A stretch of 64,000 bases of DNA from Aurantimonas aggregata (GCF_010500835.1 NZ_JAAAMJ010000001.1:744001-808000), one strand, 5' to 3'; positions 1 to 8,674 are shown, numbered from the stretch's first letter. Made by a program: numbers and translations. Notes: generated from the letters alone by a model not told the origin.

Positions 1-326
1 CCGGCACTGACCAGGTCGGCAAGCTTCAGGTCCGACAGGAGGATCGGCCGGCCCGGCAGAAGGGTCCGCCGCGCGACCCGCCCCTCGAGCATCGCCTCGT
101 CGGCGACGTAGAGCGCGAGCTTCTCGTCCTTGACGATGTAGGCCTTGCGGTCGAGGCCGCGCTCGAAGACGTTCTGGCCCGGATAGACCACCGCCGTCGG
201 CACCGGCATGTCGAGCTCCGCCGAGAACGCCCGCACGGGCACCGACAGCAGGAAGACCGCGGCGAGCGCGACGACGCAGGCATAGAGGACGACGAGGATC
301 GGGGCGGGACCGCGGGTGTTGTCCAT
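1..326 (-). CDS. flgA: Flagellar basal-body P-ring assembly chaperone FlgA (C-terminus beyond window)
   Basis: Read from the ATG at 326 towards the window edge, this gives about 108 residues. There is a hydrophobic N-terminal segment (residues 10-31) that ends in a plausible signal-peptidase site near AFSA, and then a SAF-like stretch with VPTAVVYPGQ and LLPGRPI. FlgA is a periplasmic chaperone for FlgI during P-ring assembly. The gene begins 3 bp after the flgG stop, so it is part of the flgB-flgC-fliE-flgG-flgA run. Only the N-terminal part is visible. The family call rests on the motif and on the usual rhizobial gene order, in which flgI would follow. Confidence 0.85.
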   Translation of the reverse strand, partial: MDNTRGPAPILVVLYACVVALAAVFLLSVPVRAFSAELDMPVPTAVVYPGQNVFERGLDRKAYIVKDEKLALYVADEAMLEGRVARRTLLPGRPILLSDLKLADLVSA

Positions 327-329
327 GGC

Positions 330-1118
330 TCAGCGCAGGCCCTTCGACACGATGCTCGCCATCTCGTCGGCCGCGGAAATGACCTTGGAGTTCATTTCGT
401 AGGCCCGCTGCGCCGAGATCAGCTCGGAAATTTCCTTCACCGGGTCGACGTTGGAGTCTTCCAGGTAGCCCTGCTGCACGACGCCATAGCCGGGGTCGCC
501 CGGAACCCCGACGATGGGGGCACCGGAGGCGACCGTCTCCTTGAAGAGGTTGCCGCCCTGCGCGGCGAGGCCCGCATCGTTGGCGAAACTGGCGAGCGTC
601 AGCTGGCCGATTTCCTCCAGATCCGCCGCGCCGTCGACCCGGGCAAAGACCTGACCGCTCTCGTTGATGATCACCTCGGTGGTGTTCTGCGGCACGTTGA
701 TCGCCGGCTCGACCTCGAAGCCGTCGAGCGTCACCAGCTGGCCCTCGCCATTGGTGTTGAAGGCGCCGTCGCGGGTGTACATCACCTCGGCATTCGGCCC
801 CTGCACCTGGAACCAGCCCTGGCCGTTGAGCGCGAGATCGAGCCGGTTGCCGGTCTGGTTCAGCGTGCCCTGCAGATGAATATTGCGGATCGCCGACAGC
901 CGCGTGCCGAGGCCGAGCTGCGCGCCTTCCGGCACCACGCCCTCGCCGCCTCTCGCCGGCACGCCCTGGGCCCGCTCGATCTGGTAGAGCAGGTCGGTGA
1001 ACTCCGCCCGGGCCCGTTTGTAGCCGGTGGTGTTGATGTTCGCGATGTTGTTGGCAATGACCTCGACATTGGTCTGTTGCGCATTCATGCCGGTCGCGGC
1101 AATGGCCAGGGCTCGCAC
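330..1118 (-). CDS. flgG: Flagellar distal rod protein FlgG
   Basis: This 262-residue protein has the normal FlgG length. The N-terminus [15 protein letters not shown] is followed by the flagellar rod/hook signature [16 protein letters not shown]. The C-terminus carries the paired signature [18 protein letters not shown] and ends in a helical region ([15 protein letters not shown]). Both terminal helices form the coiled-coil rod core in this family. FlgG builds the distal rod crossing the periplasm. It lies 71 bp after fliE and 3 bp before flgA on the same strand. Nothing is missing or odd. Confidence 0.97.
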   Translation of the reverse strand: MRALAIAATGMNAQQTNVEVIANNIANINTTGYKRARAEFTDLLYQIERAQGVPARGGEGVVPEGAQLGLGTRLSAIRNIHLQGTLNQTGNRLDLALNGQGWFQVQGPNAEVMYTRDGAFNTNGEGQLVTLDGFEVEPAINVPQNTTEVIINESGQVFARVDGAADLEEIGQLTLASFANDAGLAAQGGNLFKETVASGAPIVGVPGDPGYGVVQQGYLEDSNVDPVKEISELISAQRAYEMNSKVISAADEMASIVSKGLR

Positions 1119-1189
1119 GGGTCGTCTCCTTCGGTGGGTGGCGGTTTGCCCATGCGGGCAGGCTCGGTCAGGGCGTCAGGCAGGCAGGC

Positions 1190-1504
1190 TCAGATCGACA
1201 TGCGCGACAGTTCGAGATAGGCGCTGACGGCCTTGTCGCGCAGCGCGACGGCGGTCTGCAGCGTGCGCTCGGCGGCCATCACCGACTCGACCACGGCCTG
1301 TGTCGACGCGTCGCCGCGGATGCCCTGGATGGACGTCGCCTCGGCCGACTTCACGGCGTCCATGGCGTTGGTGGCGACCTGCGACAGCACGGTGCCGAAA
1401 TCGGCGCCCGCGACCGTGGTCGCGGCGCCGACGCCGGCGGTGGACGCCCCCTGCAGCGGGCTGGTCTGGATGCGGGGAAAGGCCGAGCCGATTGCCGAGA
1501 TCAT
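1190..1504 (-). CDS. fliE: Flagellar hook-basal body complex protein FliE
   Basis: This 104-residue protein ends in the conserved FliE C-terminal helix ([20 protein letters not shown], then [10 protein letters not shown]). The N-terminal half is Ala/Thr/Ser-rich and poorly conserved, as is usual for FliE. FliE joins the MS ring to the proximal rod and is one of the first substrates of the flagellar export apparatus. The start lies 2 bp after the flgC stop, which points to translational coupling in the flgBC-fliE-flgG operon. Confidence 0.95.
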   Translation of the reverse strand: MISAIGSAFPRIQTSPLQGASTAGVGAATTVAGADFGTVLSQVATNAMDAVKSAEATSIQGIRGDASTQAVVESVMAAERTLQTAVALRDKAVSAYLELSRMSI

Positions 1505-1506
1505 GG

Positions 1507-1923
1507 TCAGTTCCTCAGGAGATCGATGGTCATGTTGATGATTTCGCGGGCCTGCTTGACGACCTGCACGTTCGCCTCGTAGGCGCGGTTCGCGTCGCGC
1601 ATGTCGGCCATTTCCACCAGCATCCGCACGTTCGGCATCTTCACGTAGCCGTTCTCGTCGGCGGCGGGATTGCCGGGGTCGTGCTCGACGACGAAGGGCG
1701 CCTCGTCGCGCCCGACATTGCGGACGCTGACCATCTCGGCGCCGGTCAGGCGGTCGAGTTCGCTGGCGAAGCTGACCGTCTTGCGCTGGTAGGGGTCGCT
1801 GCCCGGCGTCTTGCCGGTGGTCTGGGTGTTGGCGATGTTCTCAGAGACGATGCGCATGCGGGTGGACTGCGCCTGCAACCCGCTGGCGGCGATCCGGAGG
1901 GAGGAAAGAAGCGGATCGGACAT
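1507..1923 (-). CDS. flgC: Flagellar proximal rod protein FlgC
   Basis: This 138-residue protein matches the usual FlgC length. The N-terminal rod signature is [20 protein letters not shown] followed by [13 protein letters not shown]. The C-terminal helix includes [20 protein letters not shown] and [20 protein letters not shown], the standard FlgC end that packs against the N-terminal helix. It forms part of the proximal rod with FlgB and FlgF. It starts 5 bp after the flgB stop and ends 2 bp before fliE. Confidence 0.97.
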   Translation of the reverse strand: MSDPLLSSLRIAASGLQAQSTRMRIVSENIANTQTTGKTPGSDPYQRKTVSFASELDRLTGAEMVSVRNVGRDEAPFVVEHDPGNPAADENGYVKMPNVRMLVEMADMRDANRAYEANVQVVKQAREIINMTIDLLRN

Positions 1924-1928
1924 CGAAA

Positions 1929-2309
1929 CTAACCCTTGACCGACATGATGAGGAGCCGCTGGAAAGCCTTCATCACGGACGTGTTGAGCGCGTAGCTGCG
2001 CGAGATCTCGCCAGCTTTCAGCATTTCCTGCTCGAGCATCACCGAGTTGCCGGAATGCCGGACGTCCCAGCTGTTTTCGGAAACCGTTGTATCCGCGCCG
2101 CGCTGCCGGCCGAGCGAAGCAAGATGCATGTCGCTCGACTGCGAGAGCTGCAATCCGGTCGTGTCGAGCACTTCCGAAAAAGACGATATGTCCTTGCTCG
2201 TGTAGCCGGGCGTGCTGGCATTGGCGATGTTCTCGGCAACCACGGTCTGGCGGTTCGCAAGCCAGGAACTGCGCTGGGAAGCGATGCCGAAAAGATAGAC
2301 CTGGTCCAT
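1929..2309 (-). CDS. flgB: Flagellar proximal rod protein FlgB
   Basis: From ATG 2309 the protein is 126 residues and begins [20 protein letters not shown], then [20 protein letters not shown], the standard rod-protein signature. The frame stays open for 48 more codons upstream. That stretch has no family resemblance and would run through the conserved promoter-like element at 2333-2366, so the shorter start is preferred. The C-terminal part ([20 protein letters not shown]) is the usual FlgB terminal helix. FlgB begins the rod at the MS ring and is the first gene of the flgBC-fliE-flgGA set. Confidence 0.94.
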   Translation of the reverse strand: MDQVYLFGIASQRSSWLANRQTVVAENIANASTPGYTSKDISSFSEVLDTTGLQLSQSSDMHLASLGRQRGADTTVSENSWDVRHSGNSVMLEQEMLKAGEISRSYALNTSVMKAFQRLLIMSVKG

Positions 2310-2332
2310 GCGTACCGCGCGTGTTGCTTGCG

Positions 2333-2366
2333 TCGGTGAATGTCTAGGGTCGGGCGCTTGTCCGAA
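2333..2366 (-). promoter_or_regulatory. Promoter-like element of the flgB operon, shared with motA
   Basis: On the minus strand this segment reads TTCGGACAAGCGCC, four variable bases, then CCTAGACATT. The element upstream of motA (7769-7796) has the same two blocks with the same 4-bp separation. Its AATGTCTA edge is about 30 nt from the flgB start codon, and the motA copy sits about 29 nt from its start. The repetition at equal distance suggests a binding site plus a -10-like box for a flagellar activator. The assignment to a particular regulator (for example Rem in rhizobia) is inference only. Confidence 0.55.
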
Positions 2367-2511
2367 GCTTGACCGATCGGCCTGCTTCTTCGGCACTGCA
2401 ACCAGGGTTACTGGCTTCGCCGGCGGACGCGCATCCATGGGATGCAGTCGCACCGAACGGGATCAAGGAGATGGCTGTCGGAAGATGCAGATGGTCCCGT
2501 GAGGGAATAAA

Positions 2512-2934
2512 CTATCGCGTCAGGCGCGCGTCACCGATCGCCTTCAACAGGCGTTCGGTCTGACAGTCGGCGTCCCGCTCGGGACCGTCGAAGGCGATGT
2601 AGGTGATGTCCACGGCAGCCGTCGAGGCGCCGAGTTCCAGCCGGAAATGCGCCGTGACATCCTCGAAGCGGAACTCCAGCGCCAGGCAGATGACGGGCAC
2701 TTCGCCCCAGCCCATCAAGACATCGCCGGAATTGGCGAAACGCAGGACGCCTGGCTTGAAATACGGCTCGGCCGAGGAGGCGACGATGTCGTCCAAATTG
2801 CCGTACCGTTCGAGTCGCAGGAAGGCGATGTAATCGACGACCTCGACAAGGCGAAGCTCGGCGACGAACTCCCTGAGGCCTTCGGCGAGCGCGCGCTCGC
2901 GGACCATCGTCTTGCGTTTCTTGATATCCAGCAT
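2512..2934 (-). CDS. Uncharacterised protein of the flagellar cluster
   Basis: This 140-residue protein has no visible signal peptide or membrane segment. It begins MLDIKKRKTMVRERALAEGL and looks like a compact alpha/beta cytoplasmic protein with several aromatic-rich strands (PVICLALEFRFEDVTAHFRL). I do not recognise a named family. Its ATG is only 2 bp from the flhB stop, so it is very probably translated with flhB, and it sits between flhB and flgB. The context suggests a flagellum-related role, for example a chaperone or regulator, but nothing in the sequence proves it. A second possible start is the ATG at codon 10. Confidence 0.75.
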   Translation of the reverse strand: MLDIKKRKTMVRERALAEGLREFVAELRLVEVVDYIAFLRLERYGNLDDIVASSAEPYFKPGVLRFANSGDVLMGWGEVPVICLALEFRFEDVTAHFRLELGASTAAVDITYIAFDGPERDADCQTERLLKAIGDARLTR

Positions 2935-2936
2935 GA

Positions 2937-4025
2937 TCAGGCTGTCGCAACTCCCATCTTGGAGCCCGTACGGGAGTGGAGATAGTAGATGAGCTCGGCG
3001 ACGGCCTTGAAGAAATCCGGCGGAATCATCTGGTCAATCTCGACACTGTCGTACATCGACCTTGCCAAGAGCTTGTCTTCGATGATCGGCACGTCGTTCG
3101 CTTCGCCGATCTCGCGGATCTTCAGGGCGATCAGGTCGACGCCCTTGGCCACGACGATGGGCGCGCCGCCCTCTTCCCGGACGTAGCGCAGCGCGATCGC
3201 GTAGTGGGTGGGATTGGCGATGATCAGCGTCGCCTGGGGCACCGCCGCCATCATCCGCTTCTTCACCCGGTCCCGCGCCACCTGGCGCTGGCGCGCCTTG
3301 ACCATCGGGTCGCCTTCCGCCTGCTTGTTCTCGTCCTTGATGTCCTGCTTCGACATGCGCAGGTCGCGGCGCCAGTGGATGCGGCTCATCGCCAGATCCG
3401 CCGCAACGAGCACGATCGTGGCGATCGAGACGCCCGAGAGCAGCTTCATGGTCAATTCGAGGATCAGTTCCGGCATCAGGACCGGGTCGGAATACATCGT
3501 GCGCATCATCGTCGGAAAACCCGAGACGAGCAGCATGCCGACGACGATGCCGATGGTGATGAACTTGAACATGGCCTTGGCGAACTCCGTCAGCCCGCGC
3601 AAGCCGAAGATCCGGCTGAAGCCGGCGGAGAGCGAGATATGGGAGGTTTTCGGACGGATCCGCTCGATATTGATCTGTGGCGGGTTCTGCAGGAGCGACG
3701 AGGCGACGCCGCCAATGACGAAGAAGATCGCCGCGGGCAGGATGAACCGGCCGCTTTCGATGCCAACCATCTGCAGGACGTGTAGGGCATCGACACCGGT
3801 TTCCAGTTCCCACTGCAGCGGATTTTCGAACGTCGTCTCCAGGGTCAGAAGGAGGCGTTGGGCCGCGTCCCTGGCGTGGAAGGCAATGAATGCCATCGTC
3901 GCCAGGAGCGAAGCCAGGATCGGCGCTTCGCGCGAGACCGGGAGGTTGCCCTTCTCGATCGTGTCGCGAAGCTTCTTTTCGGTCGGCTCTTCGGTGAGCG
4001 ACGCCTTGTCCTGACTGTCACTCAA
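2937..4025 (-). CDS. flhB: Flagellar type III export apparatus switch protein FlhB
   Basis: This 362-residue protein has the normal FlhB length and layout: a charged N-terminus (DKASLTEEPTEKKLRDTIEK), about four hydrophobic helices (near residues 30-50, 85-110, 145-170 and 185-210), and a soluble C-domain. The C-domain holds the self-cleavage motif NPTHYAIALRY, where family members cut between Asn and Pro to switch export from rod/hook to filament substrates. The start codon is TTG, preceded by GAGGAC about 10 nt upstream. A 102-bp gap separates it from fliG, and the unknown gene at 2512-2934 follows almost directly. Confidence 0.96.
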   Translation of the reverse strand: MSDSQDKASLTEEPTEKKLRDTIEKGNLPVSREAPILASLLATMAFIAFHARDAAQRLLLTLETTFENPLQWELETGVDALHVLQMVGIESGRFILPAAIFFVIGGVASSLLQNPPQINIERIRPKTSHISLSAGFSRIFGLRGLTEFAKAMFKFITIGIVVGMLLVSGFPTMMRTMYSDPVLMPELILELTMKLLSGVSIATIVLVAADLAMSRIHWRRDLRMSKQDIKDENKQAEGDPMVKARQRQVARDRVKKRMMAAVPQATLIIANPTHYAIALRYVREEGGAPIVVAKGVDLIALKIREIGEANDVPIIEDKLLARSMYDSVEIDQMIPPDFFKAVAELIYYLHSRTGSKMGVATA

Positions 4026-4127
4026 CGTCGATTAGTCCTCGAACCCGTTGACGTTCGGTGAAGGCGCAAGGTCTTCCCGCTTTTCCGTCGGTGCGGCGAT
4101 CGCCGAAACTGTCGAGCGCGGCCAGGA

Positions 4128-5171
4128 CTACGCCGCGTCGATCGCGCGGAGCTGTATCCGACCCTCGCCGGAGAGGCGCAGCGCCTCGTCGGCGATCCGG
4201 CGGCGCGCGCCCTCGATTTCGCTCTCCTGCGTATCGATCTGCTGCGACAGTTCGGCCTCGGCCATGCGGCGCGCGCGGGCGCCGAGCGAGGACAGCACGC
4301 ATTCCCGCATCTCCGGCGACGCGCCGCGCAAGGCGAGGATCGACATTTCCGTCGGGATGGCATCGAAGAGCGTCAGGCGCGACTTCTGCGGCAAGCCCGG
4401 CAGGTCGTTGAAGTTGAACAGCAGCTTCTGCAGGTTCTCCGCGTCGCGCGGCCGCACGATCCGCACCGCATCGAGCAGTTCGTCCGCCTGGCGCTTCTCC
4501 AGCCGGTTGACGATGTCCGCCAGTATCGCGTGGCTGCCGGTGCTCTCCGGGCTCTCCTGGGTGCCGAGATAGGCGAGGCGCACATGCGTCTCGAACAGCG
4601 TCAGCACCGGCTGCGACAGCGGCTTCAGGGCCAGCATCCGTCGCATGACGCTGTTTCGGAAACCCGGATCGAATTCGCGCACGATGGCCGAGGCGGTGGT
4701 GGCGCGGATCTTCGAGAGCAGGATCGCCACGACATGCGGGTGTTCCTTCGCCAGTTGCGGCGCCAGGACCTCGCCCTGCAGATCGGCGACCGCGTCCCAG
4801 ACGGTGCGGGGGGCGTCCTCGCGCATTTCGAGGGCGAACTCCGCCGTCGCTTCCGGGAAGAGCGCCCCGAATTCATCCTCCGAGAGCGCCTTCTGGAGGA
4901 GTTCGTTCATCTGCCGCTCGGGCCCGGCCAGTCCGGGCCCCTTGCGGAACGCCTCGTGGAAGATCTCGACGATCCTGTCGATCTGCTCGGGGGAGATGGC
5001 GTCCAGCCCGCCCGCCGCGTCGCGCAAGAGCTTGATCTCGCCCGGCGCCAGATGCTTCAGCACCTTCGAGGCGCCCGACGAGCCCATGGCGAGCAGAAGG
5101 ATCGCGGCGCGGGCGCGGCGGCTGCCCGGCAGCGCCACATCTTCGTCCTGGTAGGCGGCGATCATCGACAT
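4128..5171 (-). CDS. fliG: Flagellar motor switch protein FliG
   Basis: This 347-residue protein carries the FliG N-domain (RAAILLLAMGSSGASKVLKH), the middle-domain signature KEHPHVVAILLSKI (the EHPQ-like motif that binds FliM), and a C-terminal domain whose charged helices contact MotA (LQKLLFNFNDLPGLPQKSRL and the following stretch). FliG forms the rotor ring that transmits torque. The start lies 6 bp after the fliN stop. The C-terminal tail after about residue 300 is rich in Arg, Glu and Ala and less conserved. Confidence 0.95.
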   Translation of the reverse strand: MSMIAAYQDEDVALPGSRRARAAILLLAMGSSGASKVLKHLAPGEIKLLRDAAGGLDAISPEQIDRIVEIFHEAFRKGPGLAGPERQMNELLQKALSEDEFGALFPEATAEFALEMREDAPRTVWDAVADLQGEVLAPQLAKEHPHVVAILLSKIRATTASAIVREFDPGFRNSVMRRMLALKPLSQPVLTLFETHVRLAYLGTQESPESTGSHAILADIVNRLEKRQADELLDAVRIVRPRDAENLQKLLFNFNDLPGLPQKSRLTLFDAIPTEMSILALRGASPEMRECVLSSLGARARRMAEAELSQQIDTQESEIEGARRRIADEALRLSGEGRIQLRAIDAA

Positions 5172-5177
5172 GAGGAA

Positions 5178-5522
5178 TCAGGCAACCCGCTGCTTGGGCT
5201 TCAACTGCGCGCCGGGCGTCGCGACCTCGGTCAGCGTCAGGCCGAAGCGCTGGTCCTCGTTGTCGAGGATGACGATCTCGCCGCGCGCCACCAGACGCCC
5301 GTTGACGACCACGTCGACCGGGTCGCCGACCTTGGTATCGAGCTTGACGACGGCACCGCGACCAAGCTTCAGGATATTGGCGACGGTCATCGTCGCCGAC
5401 CCGAGCACGACCTGCATGGTGACCGGCACGTCCATCACGATGTCGATGTCGAGCGGACCGGGCCGCGCCGGCTGCTTCGTCTCGAATGCCGCCGCTTCGG
5501 TGTCGGCCTCGATATGGCTCAT
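5178..5522 (-). CDS. fliN: Flagellar motor switch protein FliN
   Basis: This 114-residue protein has an acidic variable N-terminus (residues 1-25) followed by one SpoA/FliN C-ring domain (LDIDIVMDVPVTMQVVLGSA, then ILKLGRGAVVKLDTKVGDPV and NGRLVARGEIVILDNEDQRF). The domain is complete. FliN polymerises with FliM at the base of the C-ring. It lies between the small coiled-coil gene (5639-5959) and fliG, with a 6-bp gap to fliG. A 116-bp gap separates it from the upstream gene and shows no obvious gene. Confidence 0.96.
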   Translation of the reverse strand: MSHIEADTEAAAFETKQPARPGPLDIDIVMDVPVTMQVVLGSATMTVANILKLGRGAVVKLDTKVGDPVDVVVNGRLVARGEIVILDNEDQRFGLTLTEVATPGAQLKPKQRVA

Positions 5523-5638
5523 CGGATCATCCTCGGAAATCGGGTCGTCGGGAGCCGCAGTTTCTGCGCTGCCCGCCTTCTCTACGGCTTAGCCAACAAG
5601 ACTTTCGCGAAGCCTGTGCCGGCCGGCATTCGTGGCCC

Positions 5639-5959
5639 TTACGCCGCCGTGCGGTCGGCGAGGCCATGGCGGGTCGCGGCCCATTCGGCGCGCTCCATGC
5701 GCCGATCCAGACGGTCACCCTCCTCGCGCGCCTCCTCGATCCGCGCTTCCAGCGCGCGGAGCGTCTGGATCCCCTCGTGCTTGAGGACGACGACCGCCTG
5801 GGCGGCGCGGTTGATGGAGCGATCGGCGTCATCCAGGGCGGTGCCGAGCTCGCTGCCGGCGGCGCGCAGCAACCGCAGCTCGCGGTACACACGGCCGCTG
5901 CGCAACGCGGTGACAACGAGTGCCGCGAGCAGCACGAGGTCAATCAGATAAGATGTCAT
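5639..5959 (-). CDS. Small membrane-anchored coiled-coil protein between fliM and fliN
   Basis: This 106-residue protein has a single N-terminal transmembrane helix (residues 3-20, YLIDLVLLAALVVTAL). A long charged helix follows, with heptad-like spacing from about residue 25 to 95. This architecture resembles the small proteins encoded beside fliM in many alphaproteobacterial flagellar clusters (DUF6468-type), but I am not certain of the family. Its start overlaps the 3' end of fliM by 20 bp, so expression is surely coupled to fliM. An inner-membrane role near the motor is plausible but not demonstrated. Confidence 0.75.
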   Translation of the reverse strand: MTSYLIDLVLLAALVVTALRSGRVYRELRLLRAAGSELGTALDDADRSINRAAQAVVVLKHEGIQTLRALEARIEEAREEGDRLDRRMERAEWAATRHGLADRTAA

Positions 5960-6878
5960 CGATGAACTCCTGGGCTGGATCGACGCGTTCTTCGACGCTG
6001 ATCACGAAACTGTCGCGGGACCGCCCGACCCTGGCGCGGAACAGCGGACGGTCCTCGCACTCGATGGAAATCAGGCTGGCGATGTCGACGTCGAGGGGAA
6101 TGGTCGCGCCGACGCGGAAGGCGGCGACGGTCGCCAGCGGCACCTTCTTCTTGGCGAGCAGCGCTTCCAGCCGCAGATCGCTCTGGGCAAAGCTTGCCTC
6201 GATCCCGCGCGACCAGGCCTCGTCCCTGTCCACCGGCGCGGCGTCTTGGGATTCGGCGAGGAAGCGGCGATGCGGCGCGAATAACTCTTCCGGAAACGCC
6301 ACCACCAGCGGCGCCAAGAGGCCGCGCACTTCAATCTCGAAGCGGAACTGCACGAAGCGGCCGGAGCCGTCCTCGAGCCTGGCGGCGAGGTCCGACTGAT
6401 CGACAAGGTCGCCGCGGACAAGGTCCAGCGCCGCGACCGGCGCGAAGACCTCGCCGGCGCAGGCCACGACGGTGTCGATCGCGAGCACGACGAGCCCGCG
6501 ATCGAGTTCGGTCGGCTCCCGCGTCAGGACCTTGTCGGGGGAAGGCTCGGCGGCGAAGAAGGTCGAGATCAGCGCCTCGATCGTCGATCGGGCGACGACG
6601 GCGAAACCTGGTCCCTGGAACCGCGGCGAGGCCAGCATGGCGATGAGATCGCCGCCTTGGCCCTCGTCCGGCGGCTCGGGCGCGGTGTCGAGTTCGACTT
6701 CCGAAAATCTGACCACGGGCCGGTCGGCAGCCAGCCGCGAAAGGCCCCGGGTGATCAGTTCGGCCCAGCCCTCGCCCATCTGGACGAGGCGCGGCAACCG
6801 GCCGGGGTCGATCTCGGCGGCGCTGCGCAGCCGCTGGGAGATGTCGGACGTTTCCGTGGCCGAGGCGACGTCGCTCAT
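5940..6878 (-). CDS. fliM: Flagellar motor switch protein FliM (divergent rhizobial type)
   Basis: From ATG 6878 the protein is 312 residues. A longer open frame upstream overlaps motA and looks like a motA shadow, so it is not used. The central part (about 55-225) resembles the CheC-like FliM middle domain, and the end (VPLATVAAFRVGATIPLDVD, then RPLFRARVGRSRDSFVISVE) is a SpoA domain that pairs with FliN. The N-terminus lacks the usual EIDALL-type CheY-binding motif. It starts 4 bp after the motA stop and overlaps the following small gene by 20 bp. Confidence 0.9.
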   Translation of the reverse strand: MSDVASATETSDISQRLRSAAEIDPGRLPRLVQMGEGWAELITRGLSRLAADRPVVRFSEVELDTAPEPPDEGQGGDLIAMLASPRFQGPGFAVVARSTIEALISTFFAAEPSPDKVLTREPTELDRGLVVLAIDTVVACAGEVFAPVAALDLVRGDLVDQSDLAARLEDGSGRFVQFRFEIEVRGLLAPLVVAFPEELFAPHRRFLAESQDAAPVDRDEAWSRGIEASFAQSDLRLEALLAKKKVPLATVAAFRVGATIPLDVDIASLISIECEDRPLFRARVGRSRDSFVISVEERVDPAQEFIDDILSD

Positions 6879-6882
6879 CGCA

Positions 6883-7740
6883 TCAGGCTCCCGCGCCGAT
6901 GGTCTCGTTCTCGACCTGATCGATTGTCGGCCGGTCGTAGGCGGAGATGGTCTTGCGGCCGTATTCCAGCGCGACCTGCGGCATGGCACCGTTCATGTAG
7001 GCGATGAGGGTCGACTTCACGATCACGAAGACGCGGCACTTCTTCTCGCGCACGGACTTCACCTTGGTCGCGATCGGTCCGACGACGGCGTAGGAGAAGA
7101 AGATGCCGGCGAAGGTGCCGACGAGCGCGGCGCCGATCAGATGGCCGAGCACTTCCGGCGACTGGTCGAGCGCGCCCATCGCCTTGATGACGCCGAGCAC
7201 CGCGGCGACGATGCCAAGGGCGGGAAGCCCGTCCGCGACGTCCTGCAGCGCATGCTTGGGCTTCATCGTGTCGTAGGTGATGGTGGCGATCTCTTCCTCC
7301 ATCAGCGCCTCGATCTCGTGCGGACGGGCATTGCCGATGATGATCAGCCGGCAGTAGTCGCAGATGAAGTTGGTCATCGGGACGTCCTTCAGGACCGTCG
7401 GAAAGGCCTGGAAGATCGCCGATTCCTGGGGGGCGTCGATATGCGCCTCGACCTCGCTGCGCGACTTCGACCGCATCTCCCGCATCAGCTGGTGCAGCAG
7501 CCCCAAGAGGTTCAGGTAGTCGCGCTGCTGCGGCACCTTGTTCTTGAACGCCTCGCCGATGGCGCGCCCGCAATCCTTCACCACCTTGGTCGGATTGGCG
7601 ACGAGGAAGGTACCGACCGCCGATCCGATGATGATCACGTATTCGAAGGGCTGGACGAGGACGCCCAGGTGCCCGCCCATAGCGACATAGCCGCCGAGCA
7701 GGCAGCCGAGCGTGACGATCAGGCCAAGTACAATTCCCAT
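6883..7740 (-). CDS. motA: Flagellar motor stator protein MotA
   Basis: This 285-residue protein has four hydrophobic helices: two near the N-terminus (residues 2-20 and 31-49) and two around 170-190 and 200-222 ([20 protein letters not shown] and [20 protein letters not shown]). The cytoplasmic loop contains the conserved charged segments that face FliG ([16 protein letters not shown]). MotA pairs with MotB to form the proton channel; motB is not in this window. It is the first gene of the minus-strand motor operon, preceded by GAGGA and by the promoter-like element at 7769-7796. Confidence 0.97.
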   Translation of the reverse strand: MGIVLGLIVTLGCLLGGYVAMGGHLGVLVQPFEYVIIIGSAVGTFLVANPTKVVKDCGRAIGEAFKNKVPQQRDYLNLLGLLHQLMREMRSKSRSEVEAHIDAPQESAIFQAFPTVLKDVPMTNFICDYCRLIIIGNARPHEIEALMEEEIATITYDTMKPKHALQDVADGLPALGIVAAVLGVIKAMGALDQSPEVLGHLIGAALVGTFAGIFFSYAVVGPIATKVKSVREKKCRVFVIVKSTLIAYMNGAMPQVALEYGRKTISAYDRPTIDQVENETIGAGA

Positions 7741-7768
7741 GCGATCCTCGCAAGCAGATGACTGAGCA

Positions 7769-7796
7769 AATCCCTAGGTAAAGGCGCTTGTGCGAG
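7769..7796 (-). promoter_or_regulatory. Promoter-like element of the motA operon, shared with flgB
   Basis: On the minus strand the sequence is CTCGCACAAGCGCC, then TTTA, then CCTAGGGATT. ACAAGCGCC and CCTAG occur with identical 4-bp spacing upstream of flgB (2333-2366). The proximal edge lies 29 nt before the motA ATG. A partial match (TCGGACAAG) also occurs on the plus strand near 7848 in the leader of flgF. A conserved binding site plus a -10-like box is the simplest reading; the regulator is not known from the sequence. Confidence 0.55.
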
Positions 7797-7948
7797 CCTT
7801 GCTGCACCGCCGAGGGGCGGCATCTCGCAAGCAAGCCCGTGACAGGCTCGGACAAGGATGCTCGCCGACACTTCGCGGAAGCATCATCGGATGCCCGCCG
7901 GCAGCGCCGGCCTGCTTCCTCCCGATACGAACAGACCGAGCCCCGAGC

Positions 7949-8674
7949 ATGCAGACATCGTTTCCCGTCGCCCTCTCGGCCCAGCTTTCGATGGAAAAGC
8001 GCCTCGAGACGATCGCCAACAACATCGCCAATAGCCGAACCGCCGGATTCCGCGCCGAGGAGGTGAAGTTCGAGCAGCTGATCTCGCGGACCGCGGCGGA
8101 GCCGGTGAGCTTTGCCTCCGAAGGCGAGACCTATCTCTCGACGCGCTCGGGCGAGCTGACCCTGACCGGAAATCCGCTCGACCTCGCCGCGTCCGGCGAA
8201 GGCTATTTCGCCTTCCAGGGCCCGAACGGACCGGTCTACACGCGCGACGGCCGGATGCGGATCAATGCCGATGGCGGCCTGGAAACGATGAACGGCTATG
8301 CCGTGCTCGACGTCGGCGGCGCTCCCTTGGAGATCAACGCCAATGCCGGCCCGATCGGTGTCGCCCGCGACGGCATGATCACCCAGAACGGCCAGCAGAT
8401 CGGGGCTGTCGGCCTCTTCGCCATGCCCGCAGGAGCCAGTCTGGCGCGGTTCGAGAATTCCGGCGTCATCCCCGACCAGGCCGCACAGCCGGTCCTCGAT
8501 TTCCAGAACGCCGGGATCGTGCAGGGTTTCGTCGAGGGCTCGAACGTCAATCCGGTGATGGAGATCAGCCGGCTCATCGCCCTGCAGCGCGCCTTCGACA
8601 GCGCTTCCAACCTCGTCCAGGGCTCAGAGCGCTCCCTCGATGAGGCGGTCAAGAGCCTCGGGACGATGTCGTGA
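7949..8674 (+). CDS. flgF: Flagellar proximal rod protein FlgF
   Basis: From ATG 7949 the protein is 241 residues. It begins MQTSFPVALSAQLSMEKRLE, then TIANNIANSRTAGFRAEE, the flagellar rod signature. The C-terminal signature is FVEGSNVNPVMEISRLIALQ, followed by RAFDSASNLVQGSERSLDEA. The frame is open for 53 codons further upstream, but that part has no rod-family features. FlgF is a proximal rod subunit. It is transcribed divergently from motA across a 208-bp region, and its stop overlaps the GTG start of fliI by 4 bp. Confidence 0.95.
   Translation: MQTSFPVALSAQLSMEKRLETIANNIANSRTAGFRAEEVKFEQLISRTAAEPVSFASEGETYLSTRSGELTLTGNPLDLAASGEGYFAFQGPNGPVYTRDGRMRINADGGLETMNGYAVLDVGGAPLEINANAGPIGVARDGMITQNGQQIGAVGLFAMPAGASLARFENSGVIPDQAAQPVLDFQNAGIVQGFVEGSNVNPVMEISRLIALQRAFDSASNLVQGSERSLDEAVKSLGTMS

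Noticed and set aside
6879-6989. 37-codon N-terminal extension of FliM
   Set aside because: It overlaps motA and has the look of a shadow frame; ATG 6878, 4 bp after the motA stop, is a natural start.
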